A program made the position numbers and the translations under genes. The notes under the pieces are model-generated. The model saw only the letters and a list, made by a program, of their open reading frames with translations. It made no database searches and was not told the DNA's origin. A DNA stretch of 42,500 bases from Prorocentrum cordatum (Eukaryota; Sar; Dinophyceae; Prorocentrales; Prorocentraceae), in assembly GCA_963575745.1 (NCBI GenBank), contig CAUYUJ010001711.1, positions 1 through 42,500 of the forward strand, in the 5' to 3' direction. The first letter of the stretch is position 1; each line of letters starts with the position of its first letter. Below, piece after piece: positions 1 through 9,225 of the stretch.

Positions 1-198
1 GCTCTACCAAATATCCACACGACTCTTCGCGACCACCCACACCCAGCTTCCCGCCCTATGACGTTGGGACACTTCACTTAGTGGCGTGCGGACGACCGTG
101 GCTACTACACTGGCGTGGGGTACACACCCACAGAACTTGGTCACTTATTCGGGGCGCGCGTGTGCCCAGCATCCTGCAATTGTGACATACAATACATG

Positions 199-256
199 AC
201 ACAGACAGACAGAGAGAGAGAGACAGAGAGCAGACAGAGAGAGAGACAGAGAGAGC
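199..256 (+). repeat. (GA)n/(CAGA)n microsatellite
   Basis: Imperfect GACA and GA repeats on the plus strand, just before the 245-250 bp tandem repeat. Confidence 0.85.
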
Positions 257-310
257 GGAGTTGGTCACATTTTTGGGGCAAGTTCCTGAGATCGTCGTGT
301 TTTTTGTTGG

Positions 311-905
311 TCTTGCGCGCGCGAATGGCCACTTTACTTTTTTTTGCAAGGGATGTTGAAATTTGATTATGTAAGAACAAGAAAAAGTAGCTCGCGCGAG
401 CTTATGTAACATAAATGTTGAAAAACCATTGGTTTTGTGGGAGTCGGACAGCGCGCGCGGGATGAATTTTGGACATTTTTTTTTGAAAAACCATTGGGTT
501 TTTGATGTTTTTATGTTGAAATCGTTACGAAACCTAAGGTTCTGGAAGGATTTCGTCTTGCGCGCGCGAATGTCCACTTTACCTTATTTTTTGCAAGAGA
601 TTATTGAAATTTGATTATGTTAGAACAAGAAAAAGTAGCTCGCGCGAGCTCATGTAACATAAATGTTGAAAAAACCATTGGTTTTGTGGGATTCGGACAG
701 CGCGCGCGGAAGGACATTTTGACAATTTTTTCTTAAAAAACCATTGGGTTTTTGACGTTTTTATGTTAAAATCGTTACGAAACCTAAGGTTTTTGAAGGA
801 TTTCGTCTTGCGCGCACGAATGTCCACTTTACCTTATTTTTTGCAAGGGATTCTTGCAATTTGATCAAGTAAGAACAAGAATTTTCATTTTCTATTGTTT
901 TTTTG
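311..905 (+). repeat. tandem repeat, 245-250 bp unit, about 2.4 copies
   Basis: The block beginning CTTGCGCGCGCGAATG recurs with offsets of 245 and 250 bp (ATG at 326, 571 and 821). Units are AT-rich with embedded CG runs, contain CGTTACGAAACCTAAGG and carry the palindrome AGCTCGCGCGAGCT at 389-402 and 637-650. The minus-strand frames here are repeated translations of the unit, not genes. Confidence 0.92.
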
Positions 906-1065
906 CAAGGGAAAACGAGCGTCAACAAAAAACCGGATCCGGAGCTCATCCACTTTTCTGAAGCCTTCGCGAAAAAATGATGAAAATGTAGCTGCGGCCT
1001 AGGCGCGGTGCAGAGGTCGCGCACCAGGGGTCCCAACAATAATAATTCTTTAGAAGGAATAATGT

Positions 1066-1067
1066 TC

Positions 1068-1116
<49 letters not shown>

Positions 1117-1149
1117 CCAACAAACAACAACAACAACAACAACAACACC

Positions 1150-1192
<43 letters not shown>

Positions 1193-1416
1193 CGAATCCG
1201 CACCGCGGAATCCCCCTTCAGCCACGCACCCAGGGACAGTGAATGACAGCTCGGCCCCCTCACTTTGCCAGCCGCCGTTCCTCCTCCTCCTGGGCCTGGT
1301 GGCTCCGTTTATCAACCCCAGCAAAAGTTAATACAGCTAATCAGAGTGAGGGGGCCGAACGGTCATTCACTGTCCCTGGGTGCGTGGCTGAAGTGGGATT
1401 CCGCGGTGCGGATTCG

Positions 1417-1457
<41 letters not shown>

Positions 1458-1476
1458 GTTGTTGTTGTTTGTTGTC
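1066..1476. mobile_element. foldback element: inverted repeat with (CAA)n/(TTG)n outer arms
   Basis: Arms 1193-1267 and 1342-1416 are inverted copies matching at 71 of 75 positions by my count, separated by 74 bp. Outside them (CAA)n (1066-1192) and (GTT)n (1417-1476) are also complementary, so the whole can fold into a hairpin of roughly 130 bp or more. A single-arm relative lies at 16354-16429. A non-autonomous foldback or MITE-like element is the simplest reading; no transposase or clear target duplication was seen. Confidence 0.7.
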
Positions 1477-1483
1477 GTCGTCC

Positions 1484-1834
1484 CACCCGCAACCCGCCCC
1501 GCGACCCACCCGCGACCCACCCCACGACCCACCCGCGACCCACCCGCGACCCACCCGCGACCCACCCGCGACCCACCCCGCGACCCACCCCGCGACCCAC
1601 CCCGCGACCCACCCCGCGACTCACCCGCGACCCACCCGCGACCCACCCCATGACCCACCCCACGACCCACCCCGCGACCCACCCGCGACCCACCCGCGAC
1701 CCACCCGCGACCCACCCCGCGACCCGCCCGCGGCCCACCCCGCGACCCACCCGCGACCCGCCCGCGACCCACCCGCGACCCACCCGCGACCCACCCGCGA
1801 CTCACCCCGCGACCCACCCGCGACCCACCTTCGA
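1484..1834 (+). repeat. 12-13 bp minisatellite, consensus CCCACCCGCGAC
   Basis: About 27 units of CCCACCCGCGAC, often with an extra C, and variants such as CCCACCCCACGAC. The reverse complement GTCGCGGGTGGG occurs at about 9945-9965 and 14190-14240, next to family-B repeats. Overlapping Pro/Arg/Thr frames on both strands come from the unit. Confidence 0.92.
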
Positions 1835-2205
1835 CCCAAACCACGTTCAAGGTACAAACCAACATTTTCGGCGCCTGCGGCGGGCTTTTTTTGCATTCCT
1901 TCCAGGTGGAGAGCCCGCGACCCACCCCGCGATCAACTCGCGACCAACCCGCGACCCAAACCACGTTCAGGGTACAAACCACATTTTTCGGCGCCTGCGG
2001 CGGGCATCTTTTGCATTCGTTCTCAGGTGGAGAGACCGCGGCCCACCCGCGACCACGTTCAGGGTACAAACCACATTTTTCGGCGCCTGCGGCGGGCATC
2101 TTTTGCATTCGTTCCCGGTGGAGAACCCGCGGCCCACCCGCGACCCAAACCACGTTCAGTGTACAAACCAATTTTTTCGGCGCCTGCGGCGGGCTGCTTT
2201 TGCAG
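1835..2205 (+). repeat. tandem repeat of about 90-120 bp, four copies
   Basis: The block CCACGTTCAGGGTACAAACC, then TTTTTCGGCGCCTGCGGCGG and a TTTTGCATTCGTTC ... GTGGAGA segment, recurs starting near 1835, 1955, 2053 and 2145. Copies are joined by pieces of the CCCACCCGCGAC minisatellite, so this is a higher-order unit of the array on its left. Confidence 0.88.
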
Positions 2206-2610
2206 GAGGACGAGGAGGGGGAGGAGGAGGAGGAGGAGGAGGAGGAGGAGGAGGAGGAGGAGGAGGAGCAGCAGGAGGAGGAGGAGCAGCAGGAGGAGGA
2301 GGAGGAGGAGGAAGGGGACGACGACGATGACGTCGACGACGACGACGACGAAAAGGAGGAGGGTGGAGGATCGGGAGGGGGGGAAGAGGAGGAGGACGAC
2401 GAGGAGGAACATGACGACAATGGGAGGACGATGATGGAAGGACGAGGGGGGGAGAGGGAGGACGAGGAAGAAGCGGAGGAGGAGGAGGAGGACGAAGTGG
2501 AGGAGGAGGAGGACGACGATGACGATGAGGACGAGGACGAGGACGAGGAAGAGGAGGAGGAGTAGGAGGCGGAGGAGGAGGAGGAGGAGGAGGAGGAGGA
2601 GGAGAGCGCC
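2206..2610 (+). repeat. (GGA)n/(GAC)n purine-rich microsatellite
   Basis: About 400 bp of GAG, GAC and GGA triplets, giving poly-Glu/Asp on one frame and poly-Ser, Leu or Pro on the minus strand. No gene supported. Confidence 0.93.
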
Positions 2611-3744
2611 ATCGACAGGGAAGGTGGGGGCCACAAGGTCCGCCGGCTTGACGACGCCCGCGTCGCCCGCGCCCGCCCACTCACTCTTATCCGCAATTGC
2701 GGGGTGCTATGTATTTCATCACGTCCCTGGCCCCCCCGATGGGCCGCGCACATGCCGCCGGTCATGATTTGCACCCCCCCCTCTTGGACACCCCCCTCTT
2801 GGTCGCTCCCGAACGAGGATGAGGCGCTCCAGGATCTCCAGAGCTTCCCGGGGGTCCCCGTGAGCAGGAGGGGAAAAATACACAAAGACACAATGAATCG
2901 TCGACCCCCAGGAAAATATATTATTCAAAAAAGGGGAATCCTTTTATTTCTGTGTATTTATTTGTGTGTCCCAGGGCCCCTTCACATGAGCAGTTCTCGG
3001 AGGCTGATCGGCCGCCTACCCTGACCTGTCGACTGGCGAATTGTGGCCGTCTCCGGTGCGCGAGAGGGCGTCGCGGCCGTCGTCTTCGCGGGTCCAGGTG
3101 CGTCGGTTTCGGTCCGAGGCCGTTTTCACTCAAGGGTGTCCAGATCCGTCGGTTTCGGTCCTGGGTTTGTTTACCGCCGAAGTTCTTCATGTTCCTCACC
3201 GGCTGCGCCGCCAGATACTTCCTGGAGGTGCTGGAACGCCTCCTGAGCCAATCGTAGCGTGGCATCATGATCGCCTCACGGTTGTTGCTGTTGATGTGCC
3301 CGTGGGCGAGCCAGCCGTGTTCGGGTCCGCGCGGGCCGGGCCCCTGGGCCGCAGCCCCGCGGACACGGGGGGGTGGTTCGCGGATGCCCCACGCGCAGCG
3401 CAGTCGTGGGAATGCGCATCCTCGGAACCGCGCCGCGGAATCCGACCGCGAGGGCGTGGATACGGATACGCTCGCCGCTCGTAGTGTTCGCGGGTGGGCA
3501 GGAAGCGCAGGGCCTCCTTCGATGAGCAAGGATCTGCGTGAACAGCAGCTTCCCGAAGTCCGCGCCGACGTCTTGGATCGGAGCTTGCCCCCATTGGCGG
3601 CGCCTGGAGCGCCGCCCCTGGCGCGCTCCGCGCGCCAGGGAGGGGGGTCCAGCCACGACCCAGGAAATCCGCGTGGACCCTCGAAAGTGTGTGTGTGTGT
3701 GTGTGCATCTGGGCATTGCACGGACGTGGGCATCTTTCTCAGCG
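2611..3744. other. GC-rich region without a supported gene
   Basis: It holds a family-C repeat (2722-2812), a short direct repeat around GTCGGTTTCGGTCC (about 3090-3165), an inverted-looking Arg/Pro-rich stretch and (GT)n at 3687-3706. The open frames overlap on both strands and none carries a recognisable domain. Confidence 0.5.
2722..2812 (+). repeat. dispersed repeat family C, copy 1
   Basis: About 91 bp, TCCCTGGCCCCCCCG to CTCTTGG..CGCTCCCGA, nearly the same as 11656-11748, including the GCCGCGCACATGCCGCCGGT core. Confidence 0.88.
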
Positions 3745-3835
3745 AGGAGCATCGAGGAGCATCCTGGACCATCGAGGGAAAAAGCATGAGCGAAAACGAA
3801 ACAGTGCACAGCTGTGCGTCCGACATCCCATGCAC
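2921..3835 (-). CDS. unrecognised minus-strand open frame, 304 codons
   Basis: Open from 3835 down to 2921 with a basic middle (YDWLRRRSSTSRKYLAAQPV) and Arg-rich ends, in GC-rich DNA where long chance frames are expected; two other minus frames overlap it. No domain recognised. A (GT)n tract (about 3687-3706) supplies its HTHTHT stretch. Probably not a gene. Confidence 0.15.
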   Translation of the reverse strand: MHGMSDAQLCTVSFSLMLFPSMVQDAPRCSSLRKMPTSVQCPDAHTHTHTFEGPRGFPGSWLDPPPWRAERARGGAPGAANGGKLRSKTSARTSGSCCSRRSLLIEGGPALPAHPRTLRAASVSVSTPSRSDSAARFRGCAFPRLRCAWGIREPPPRVRGAAAQGPGPRGPEHGWLAHGHINSNNREAIMMPRYDWLRRRSSTSRKYLAAQPVRNMKNFGGKQTQDRNRRIWTPLSENGLGPKPTHLDPRRRRPRRPLAHRRRPQFASRQVRVGGRSASENCSCEGALGHTNKYTEIKGFPFFE

Positions 3836-4829
3836 TTTGACGTGTATGCCACTGATTCAAGACCCCCACTTCGATATAGTCGGCCAAGTTGACTTCCTCC
3901 ATGCGCCAGACTCCTAAACCTGATCGTCCTCCTCACCGCGGATATCCGTGTGCGCTGGAAAGCGGCAGCACCACCCCCAAACAGACTCTTGTTATGCCCG
4001 AGTTGCCAAACCACTCGTCCTCTCTGGAGTATGTAGCTCTTCACGGCAATACACAGCCTCTTGACCAGTTTCGCAGACGTTGCTATCGCATACCTTGTGC
4101 AGGGACTCAACTCCAGCCCAAACGCAATGAGATGCTTGCGCAACAATTTCGTCGATCTGGTCGCTGTCCTGGCCGCTTGGTTCTCAGCGCCATTAGATTG
4201 AAGGCTGCCAGCATCCACCACCACCGCCATTGTACGAGACGGCCAAATCGTTGGGACCTGGACGTGCACCCCCAGTCATCAGCAGCATCCTCGTGGTCGC
4301 GAAGGTGCACCCAGCGACGACTCCATTGCTAACTTCCGTGGGCAGTCACCCCTCAAAAGTTTAGTATGCGGTATCTTTTCGAAAGTTCTCTTGTGGTCCA
4401 GCATCACCGCCACAGAGTGTTGGTTGAAGTTTCTGCTTGCATCAACAAAGAGAGAGTGTGTGTCCAAAATGCCCGTTCCGAGCTCGTCCCTGCTGTAGCA
4501 TGATGATAGTTTCTTCCGTTCGCTGCCAACCAAACATCCTGATCCGACGTCCTGTGCTCGCTTTAGACCCTGATCGTGTCTGCCAAGGTTCCGACGAGCC
4601 TATGCCCAAGTTCAGGTTTGAGAAGCCTGGGCATGATGGTAGAGGTCATCTGCAGCGACAGTTCCTGTATCCTCTCGGCCACACTCATGACGATGCCGAA
4701 AGTCGTGAGACTCTCGTCTGGCTGCATGGCCATGTTCCTGGGTCCGAGATTGTCGATGCCAGTCGGCGTCGTAGCTCCGAATGTGTTCTGCCTCCAGCGG
4801 TTCAGGCGCAGGCTCCACATCATTTGCAA
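3745..4829 (-). pseudogene. LINE reverse transcriptase, degenerate
   Basis: Successive minus-strand pieces follow the LINE reverse transcriptase order. First TPTGIDNLGPRNMAMQPDE with LLKPELGHRLVGTLADTIRVW (about 4829-4563), then SVAVMLDHKRTFEKIPHTKLL (about 4430-4370), corresponding to the D-x-x-KAFD motif. Next AVVVDAGSLQSNGAE (about 4230-4185), where the family's VDD reads VDA, then FGLELSPCTRYAIATSAKLV, FQRTRISAVRRTIRFRSL and LYRSGGLESVAYTSKCMGC, matching the thumb and C-terminal region. Loss of the second catalytic Asp and repeated frame changes mean it is inactive. Confidence 0.75.
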
Positions 4830-5462
4830 GCCTCAGACATCCATCAAAGGATGCCTCCTCCGCGTCATACCTCCATATCTTATTCCATTCCGTCATGTCT
4901 GCGTCGAGCTGGGATGCTTGTGATGCAATGCCATGATCGCACTGTACATCGGCCTGTTGCCAAGTTGAGGGTGATTTATTGCACCTATGCACCTTACCAT
5001 ACTATTGTTCGACAGCTTTTGCAACCTTCTTCCTCCAAGCTCAACCACGGCATGTATGACCTCGTGTGTTGCGAGTTAGCTTGCATCACGCAGCCAGTCC
5101 TCATCCCAACTCATTTCGTGGCCGCCCATGTTGATGGTATTATTGCGGAGTTCGGGGGTCGTGGCACATTTGTCATGGCCAAATTGGTTCGGATCCATCC
5201 AGCTTCTCCTCAGGACATGTATCAGGTCAACCATAACCATAGCAGCTCTCTGCCATGCGTGGATGCTGGATCCCTTTCAGCTCCATGTCCTCGCGACTGT
5301 CGAACAGCTGTCACCGGCTGGACCTGAGGGTGAGCAAGATTCCTTGTGCTTGATCTTGAATTGGTCTGCCGATCGTCGAGCTGGCACCTGGAACAGAACT
5401 CTGCCTCCGCAAGCTGTGCCCATGTCGTATAGCACCACTGCACGCTTCCAGCACCTCTTGCC
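4830..5462 (-). pseudogene. LINE connector region, no intact frame
   Basis: Between endonuclease and reverse transcriptase the minus strand shows only short frames. One piece, LDADMTEWNKIWRYDAEEAS, has the W-rich look of the segment that precedes LINE reverse transcriptase. The remainder is unrecognisable after frame changes. Confidence 0.45.
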
Positions 5463-6010
5463 TCACGCCATTAATCCAAGACTTTCTGATACGATGGTGA
5501 TGGTCGAGCAACTCCCAATGGACATACCTTCGGGAGCTTTTGTGCGCCCTGTAGTTGCTGCCCAAGACTGACACCAGGTCCTGACCCAAATCTCGGTCAT
5601 GACTTCCCAATGCGCGGCTAGATTGGCCCCTTCCATCCCCGTGGCTCCTCGAACCAGACTCTTGAAATGCTTGCTGATCACGAAATAGTCGAGGGTCCTC
5701 CCAGCGCCCGCAGCACAATTCCACTCTGGTGACACTGCACCAGTGGCGGGGATAGTTTCCAACACATTGAGCTTCATGAGGCCTCTCGGGGACGTGTCCC
5801 AAGCACCTCCTATTTTAAAGGGCCGCCCAACCAATATCTGAGCTGCTCAGAGCACTGCAAGATGCTTATCTCGATCAAGCCCTCAACCTCCTTCATCATG
5901 TGCCCAGAGACTAGGTAGATGGACCCCAGCAGGAAACCACCAAGTAGTATACAGCCCACCCATTGAACGGTCAATCTCGGCGATGGTGGTTCAACTCCTT
6001 CCATATTAGG
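5463..6010 (-). pseudogene. LINE endonuclease (EEP fold), degenerate
   Basis: Two overlapping minus-strand frames make one domain. The first contains GGFLLGSIYLVSGH and ends WLGGPLK near 5813. The second begins at 5834 with the overlapping GRPFKIGGAWDTSPRGL and ends with GRTLDYFVISKHFKSLV and an AHWEVMTEIW block. These align with the GGDWN-x2-P and DYFVVS motifs of LINE endonucleases. The expected Asp and Asn of GGDWN read Ala and Asp here, so nicking activity is presumably lost. In a live element the enzyme would nick target DNA to prime reverse transcription. Confidence 0.7.
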
Positions 6011-6068
6011 CGGCGTAGCTGAAGCACGACCCTGCCTTGTCACAACTGCAGCTCCTGCAATTACACTC

Positions 6069-6151
<83 letters not shown>

Positions 6152-6165
6152 ATTGATGATGATGT
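6069..6165 (+). repeat. (ATG)n microsatellite
   Basis: About 30 ATG triplets just upstream (minus-strand sense) of the decayed LINE endonuclease. The minus-strand poly-Ile stretch is an artefact of this repeat. Confidence 0.95.
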
Positions 6166-6794
6166 CGGCGATCCCGTTGTTGAAGATATTGCTACCTTGC
6201 ACGAGTAGGCCGTCCACTTCTGGCTGCACTTCCAGAACCTCATCAGCCAACGTCGCTAGCTTGGTAGCATTCTTCTGAGCCGAAGTGATGTTTGCTGAGA
6301 ATATATTCCGCGTCCGTGTGCTGCGCACGCCACCATCCACTGCTTCAGGTCCTAGAGGTGCTGGCTGTTCCAAGTCCTCCACCTCAGTGCACGCCCTCGG
6401 CGACGCGCGTTGATCAGGAAGTGCCAGTTGGCCCACCTCACCTGGCAGGCCCTAATGTGAAGAGGCCTGCCCCCAGCGGCTGCACCCTTGGCACGCACAC
6501 ACCCCATCAGGAACCAGTCGGCGGCTTGGGGGCTGGGGGCGATGCTCTTCTCCGCTTCGCCAGGGCCTGCGCGCGGTGACAGCTTCGACGACCCGTGTCC
6601 TCTCGGCATCGATCCTCTCGATCTCGCCCTCATCGGTGACTCCGTCCAGCGTGAGCCGCTGCTGCTCGAACAGCTGCCGGGAGCCGTCCTCATCTGGTAC
6701 AGCCTGGGCGTTCCACGTTGGACTGCTGGGCGTCCTGCCCACCATCTTCCGACAGGCAAACTAAAGAACTCAGCGTGAACTGGCCCCCCTTAAA

Positions 6795-6795
<1 letters not shown>
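6166..6795. other. no recognisable gene
   Basis: Mixed-composition DNA between the (ATG)n and (AAC)n repeats. A minus-strand frame (6745-6452) contains a helical stretch, EQQRLTLDGVTDEGEIERID, that could be a relic of LINE ORF1 or of a host exon, but nothing identifies it. Confidence 0.4.
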
Positions 6796-6839
<44 letters not shown>

Positions 6840-6840
6840 G

Positions 6841-6878
<38 letters not shown>

Positions 6879-6880
6879 AA
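6796..6880 (+). repeat. (AAC)n microsatellite
   Basis: AAC triplets with one AAG interruption; gives poly-Asn on the plus strand. Confidence 0.95.
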
Positions 6881-7023
6881 ATGTACAGGCGGGGCGTTCC
6901 AGAACGGGCCCTGCCCTCGAGGATCAAAAGGGCCAGCTCTCGTCCGCGGCGGAAGGTCGGGGGACGGCGGCGGGCGTACAACGGCGGCGGATCCGCCGGC
7001 GGAAGCTCGGCGGAAGCTCGGTG

Positions 7024-7246
7024 GAAGTCGCCTCCTCCTCCTCCTCCTCCTCCTCCTCCTCCTCCTCCGCCTCCGCCTCCGCCTCCTCCTCCTCCTCCTC
7101 CTCCTCCTCCGCCTCCGCCTCCTCCTCCTCCGCCTCCGCCTCCTCCTCCTCCGCCTCCGCCTCCGCCTTCGCCTCCGCCTCCTCCTCCTCTTCCTCTTCC
7201 TCCTCCTCCTCCCCTCCTCCTCCTCCTCCTCCTCCTCCTCCTCGCG
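7024..7246 (+). repeat. (CTC)n/(CGC)n pyrimidine-rich microsatellite
   Basis: CCT triplets interspersed with CCG, about 220 bp, open in all frames on both strands (poly-Pro, Ser/Ala, Glu, Gly). Confidence 0.95.
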
Positions 7247-7668
7247 GAAGCGAAAGTCGACCTCCCGAGAGATGACAGCATTTTTTGATTTTTTGGCTCA
7301 GGGGTTTCCGGAATCTGCCAGGCAGGTTGTTTCCTCGCTGCGGTTGCATCGGCGCGTCACCATCACCCTCGGCAGCAGGACGAGGCCGAGCGGCAGGGAC
7401 AAAGGCGGAGCAGCAGGTGGAGGAGCGGCAGCGTCTGCTCGAACCTTGGCTTGCGTCTTCTTCTGCTCGGCCATCTGTTTCCCCACGGCTTCGAGGGCCT
7501 ACTCTCCTCCTCCACGTCCTCCTCCCCCTCCTCCTCCACTTTTACACAATATGAGTACTACTCTCTCCCCTGGTGACGTCCGGGCAATATCCGGCCCCCC
7601 TTCCGCGCACTAGTCTTTTACATTGGTTTCCCGGGAAACGGGTTTTCGCTTTTTCTTTGTTGTCTCAA
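7247..7668. other. no supported gene
   Basis: Contains a CTC-rich patch (about 7500-7545). A minus-strand frame from 7486 starts MGKQMAEQKKTQAKVRADA, which looks protein-like for about 25 residues and then becomes Pro/Leu-rich; not identifiable. Confidence 0.35.
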
Positions 7669-7806
7669 AATGCTGCTCTCGCTGAAGCGTTGGCTTCATT
7701 TTCGGGCTACCGCTCGTTCCGAATCGTGCTTCCGTTGCAGCGCTGGCCTCATCTCCGCGCTTCCGCTCGTTCCGAATCGTGCTCCCGCTGCAGCGTTGGC
7801 GTTACT
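7669..7806 (+). repeat. short tandem repeat, about 54-60 bp unit
   Basis: CCGCTCGTTCCGAATCGTGC recurs about 54 bp apart, with GCAGCGTTGGC-type blocks between, for about 2.5 copies. Confidence 0.75.
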
Positions 7807-8431
7807 ATTTTCAGCCCCAGGCCACGGCATGGTTCTCAGTCTTTCCAAAGAGGCTTCAAAATCTAGAGAATGGCCCCCCCAACAAAAAACCATCGGAAGT
7901 GATTACACATTCGGTGTCGGTTCGTTGGTTTTTTGGGCCACAGAACCCCCCCACATTGGGGCGTCGTCGCTTTCAGGGAGTATCAAGCGGGAGCCCCGCT
8001 TCTCATTTGAGAAGGCGATGATGCAAGCAGAGCCAGCGGGTGCTCTCCATCAGCCCCGCATTGTGGGGAGCTTTTCGGGGAGCCAGGGAGCTAAACATGG
8101 AGCCGCGATTCCAGACAAGCCCAGACCCTTCGAAGACGACCCAATTACCCTCCAAGGAACCCGGCGCCATGCCATGACGTGCTGTGCGGTGTTGGGTTTT
8201 GTGTCGTTGTGCGATGCCATGTTGTGTGTTGCAATGTTTTGTGATGAAACGTTTAACTGTACAATGCCACGCCATCTATGGCATGATTTGCTCTGCCGTG
8301 CTCTTCTACGCCATGCCATGCCGTGCTCTACCATGCATCGCGTACCCTCTCGCGATCATTGCCCTGCTCGACATCCGATTGTGCGAATAAAGAGATATCT
8401 ACGCAATGGTAAGGGATGGGAGGGAGGGTAA
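7670..8431 (+). CDS. unrecognised open frame, 253 codons
   Basis: The longest plus-strand frame of this stretch that is not driven by a microsatellite. Its first ~45 codons come from a 54-60 bp tandem repeat (Arg/Ser/Cys-rich) and its last ~90 from CCATGC-rich DNA giving His/Cys/Met-rich sequence. Only the middle (about 7870-8160; KPRPFEDDPITLQGTRRH) looks ordinary. No domain recognised and no good evidence that it is expressed. Confidence 0.15.
   Translation: MLLSLKRWLHFRATARSESCFRCSAGLISALPLVPNRAPAAALALLFSAPGHGMVLSLSKEASKSREWPPQQKTIGSDYTFGVGSLVFWATEPPHIGASSLSGSIKREPRFSFEKAMMQAEPAGALHQPRIVGSFSGSQGAKHGAAIPDKPRPFEDDPITLQGTRRHAMTCCAVLGFVSLCDAMLCVAMFCDETFNCTMPRHLWHDLLCRALLRHAMPCSTMHRVPSRDHCPARHPIVRIKRYLRNGKGWEGG
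8165..8345 (+). repeat. degenerate CCATGC/TGTG-rich repeat
   Basis: Irregular GCCATGCCATG and TGTGTTG units; gives Met/His/Cys-rich frames on both strands. No clear period. Confidence 0.5.
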
Positions 8432-8483
8432 GACGTCAGATATGACGCGAGCGCACTTGGCTTGTCCTCCACCCCTTCCTCCT

Positions 8484-9215
8484 CTACCTCCCCCTCCTCC
8501 TCGCCCCCACGGGGGCGGAGCCCGTAGTCCCGTCGTTTTCCAGGCAGCGCCTGCATCCCCAGCTCCTTTTGGATGTTGGCCACCTTGCCGCAAAATCTGA
8601 CAGCGGGATTGGCATATTTGTGTCCGCCTTATTCAGGTTCTTGTTGGTGTCCGCCAGCCTTTGCCCCAGCTGGAACGAGGCGAGCTTGGTGTGGTCCACT
8701 GGTTGCGGCTCTGCCTTTGCTTCGGCATCCACCACCTTGTCCCGCACCTGAACCAGGTCTCGAGCTTAGGCTGGCCATTGTTTACGATCTTCTCCGTGTG
8801 CCTTCACCACGGTCCCAAGCAGCGCATTGGCTGCGCCATTGTCCACGGAGTCCTTCTTCTCGCGGTCTTTGTCGGGCTTGGAATACTCCCATCCCACTTC
8901 CAAGTCCATGCCTCTCCATTCTGGCGGCAAAAGCTGGGAGGCGGTCCTTCCTCCCAGCGGCTCTTCTGCCATGGAGCCCTGTAGCTTGACCTCCGGTGCT
9001 GCCTCTGCTTGTCCATGACTCCTCTGGACGCTTGCTCCCCACACCGCAGACACGCCGATGTGAAAGCGCAATTTGCAAACGACGTCCCGTGAAGCCTGGC
9101 ACACTTGCCGCACGGCCGCGTCGGGCGGCGCCCTGCCGTGAAGGCTCGCTGGCGCGCCAGCCGCGTCGAAGGTGCGCGCTGGCACGTCCAAGCAACATGC
9201 CTGGGCCGACACGGC
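8484..9215 (-). CDS. unassigned minus-strand frame with one in-frame stop
   Basis: Below the (GGA)n tract the minus strand stays in one frame from about 9215 to 8484, broken once by TAA at 8768-8766. Composition is protein-like rather than repetitive: PPEWRGMDLEVGWEYSKPDK, then after the stop RDKVVDAEAKAEPQ and HTKLASFQLGQRLADTNKNL. I do not recognise the family. It may be a gag-like retroelement piece or a host exon pair with the stop in an intron. The downstream end, past about 8560, turns Arg/Gly-rich. Confidence 0.3.
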
Positions 9216-9225
9216 TGCAGGGTGC

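Larger units (their letters stand above)
3745..6010 (-). mobile_element. decayed LINE (endonuclease plus reverse transcriptase), minus strand
   Basis: Reading the minus strand from 6010 down gives, in broken frames, an endonuclease/exonuclease/phosphatase domain (about 6010-5463), an unresolved connector (5460-4830) and a reverse transcriptase (4830 to about 3745). Order and motifs fit the non-LTR retrotransposons common in dinoflagellates. There are at least four frame changes and several catalytic residues are replaced, so it is an old dead copy. Ends are approximate; I see no poly-A tail or target duplication. Confidence 0.75.

Noticed and set aside
1341-2891. 516-codon minus-strand frame (Ser-rich, Gly/Arg-rich)
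   Set aside because: Built from the CCCACCCGCGAC minisatellite and (GGA/GAC)n; other frames on both strands are open over the same DNA.
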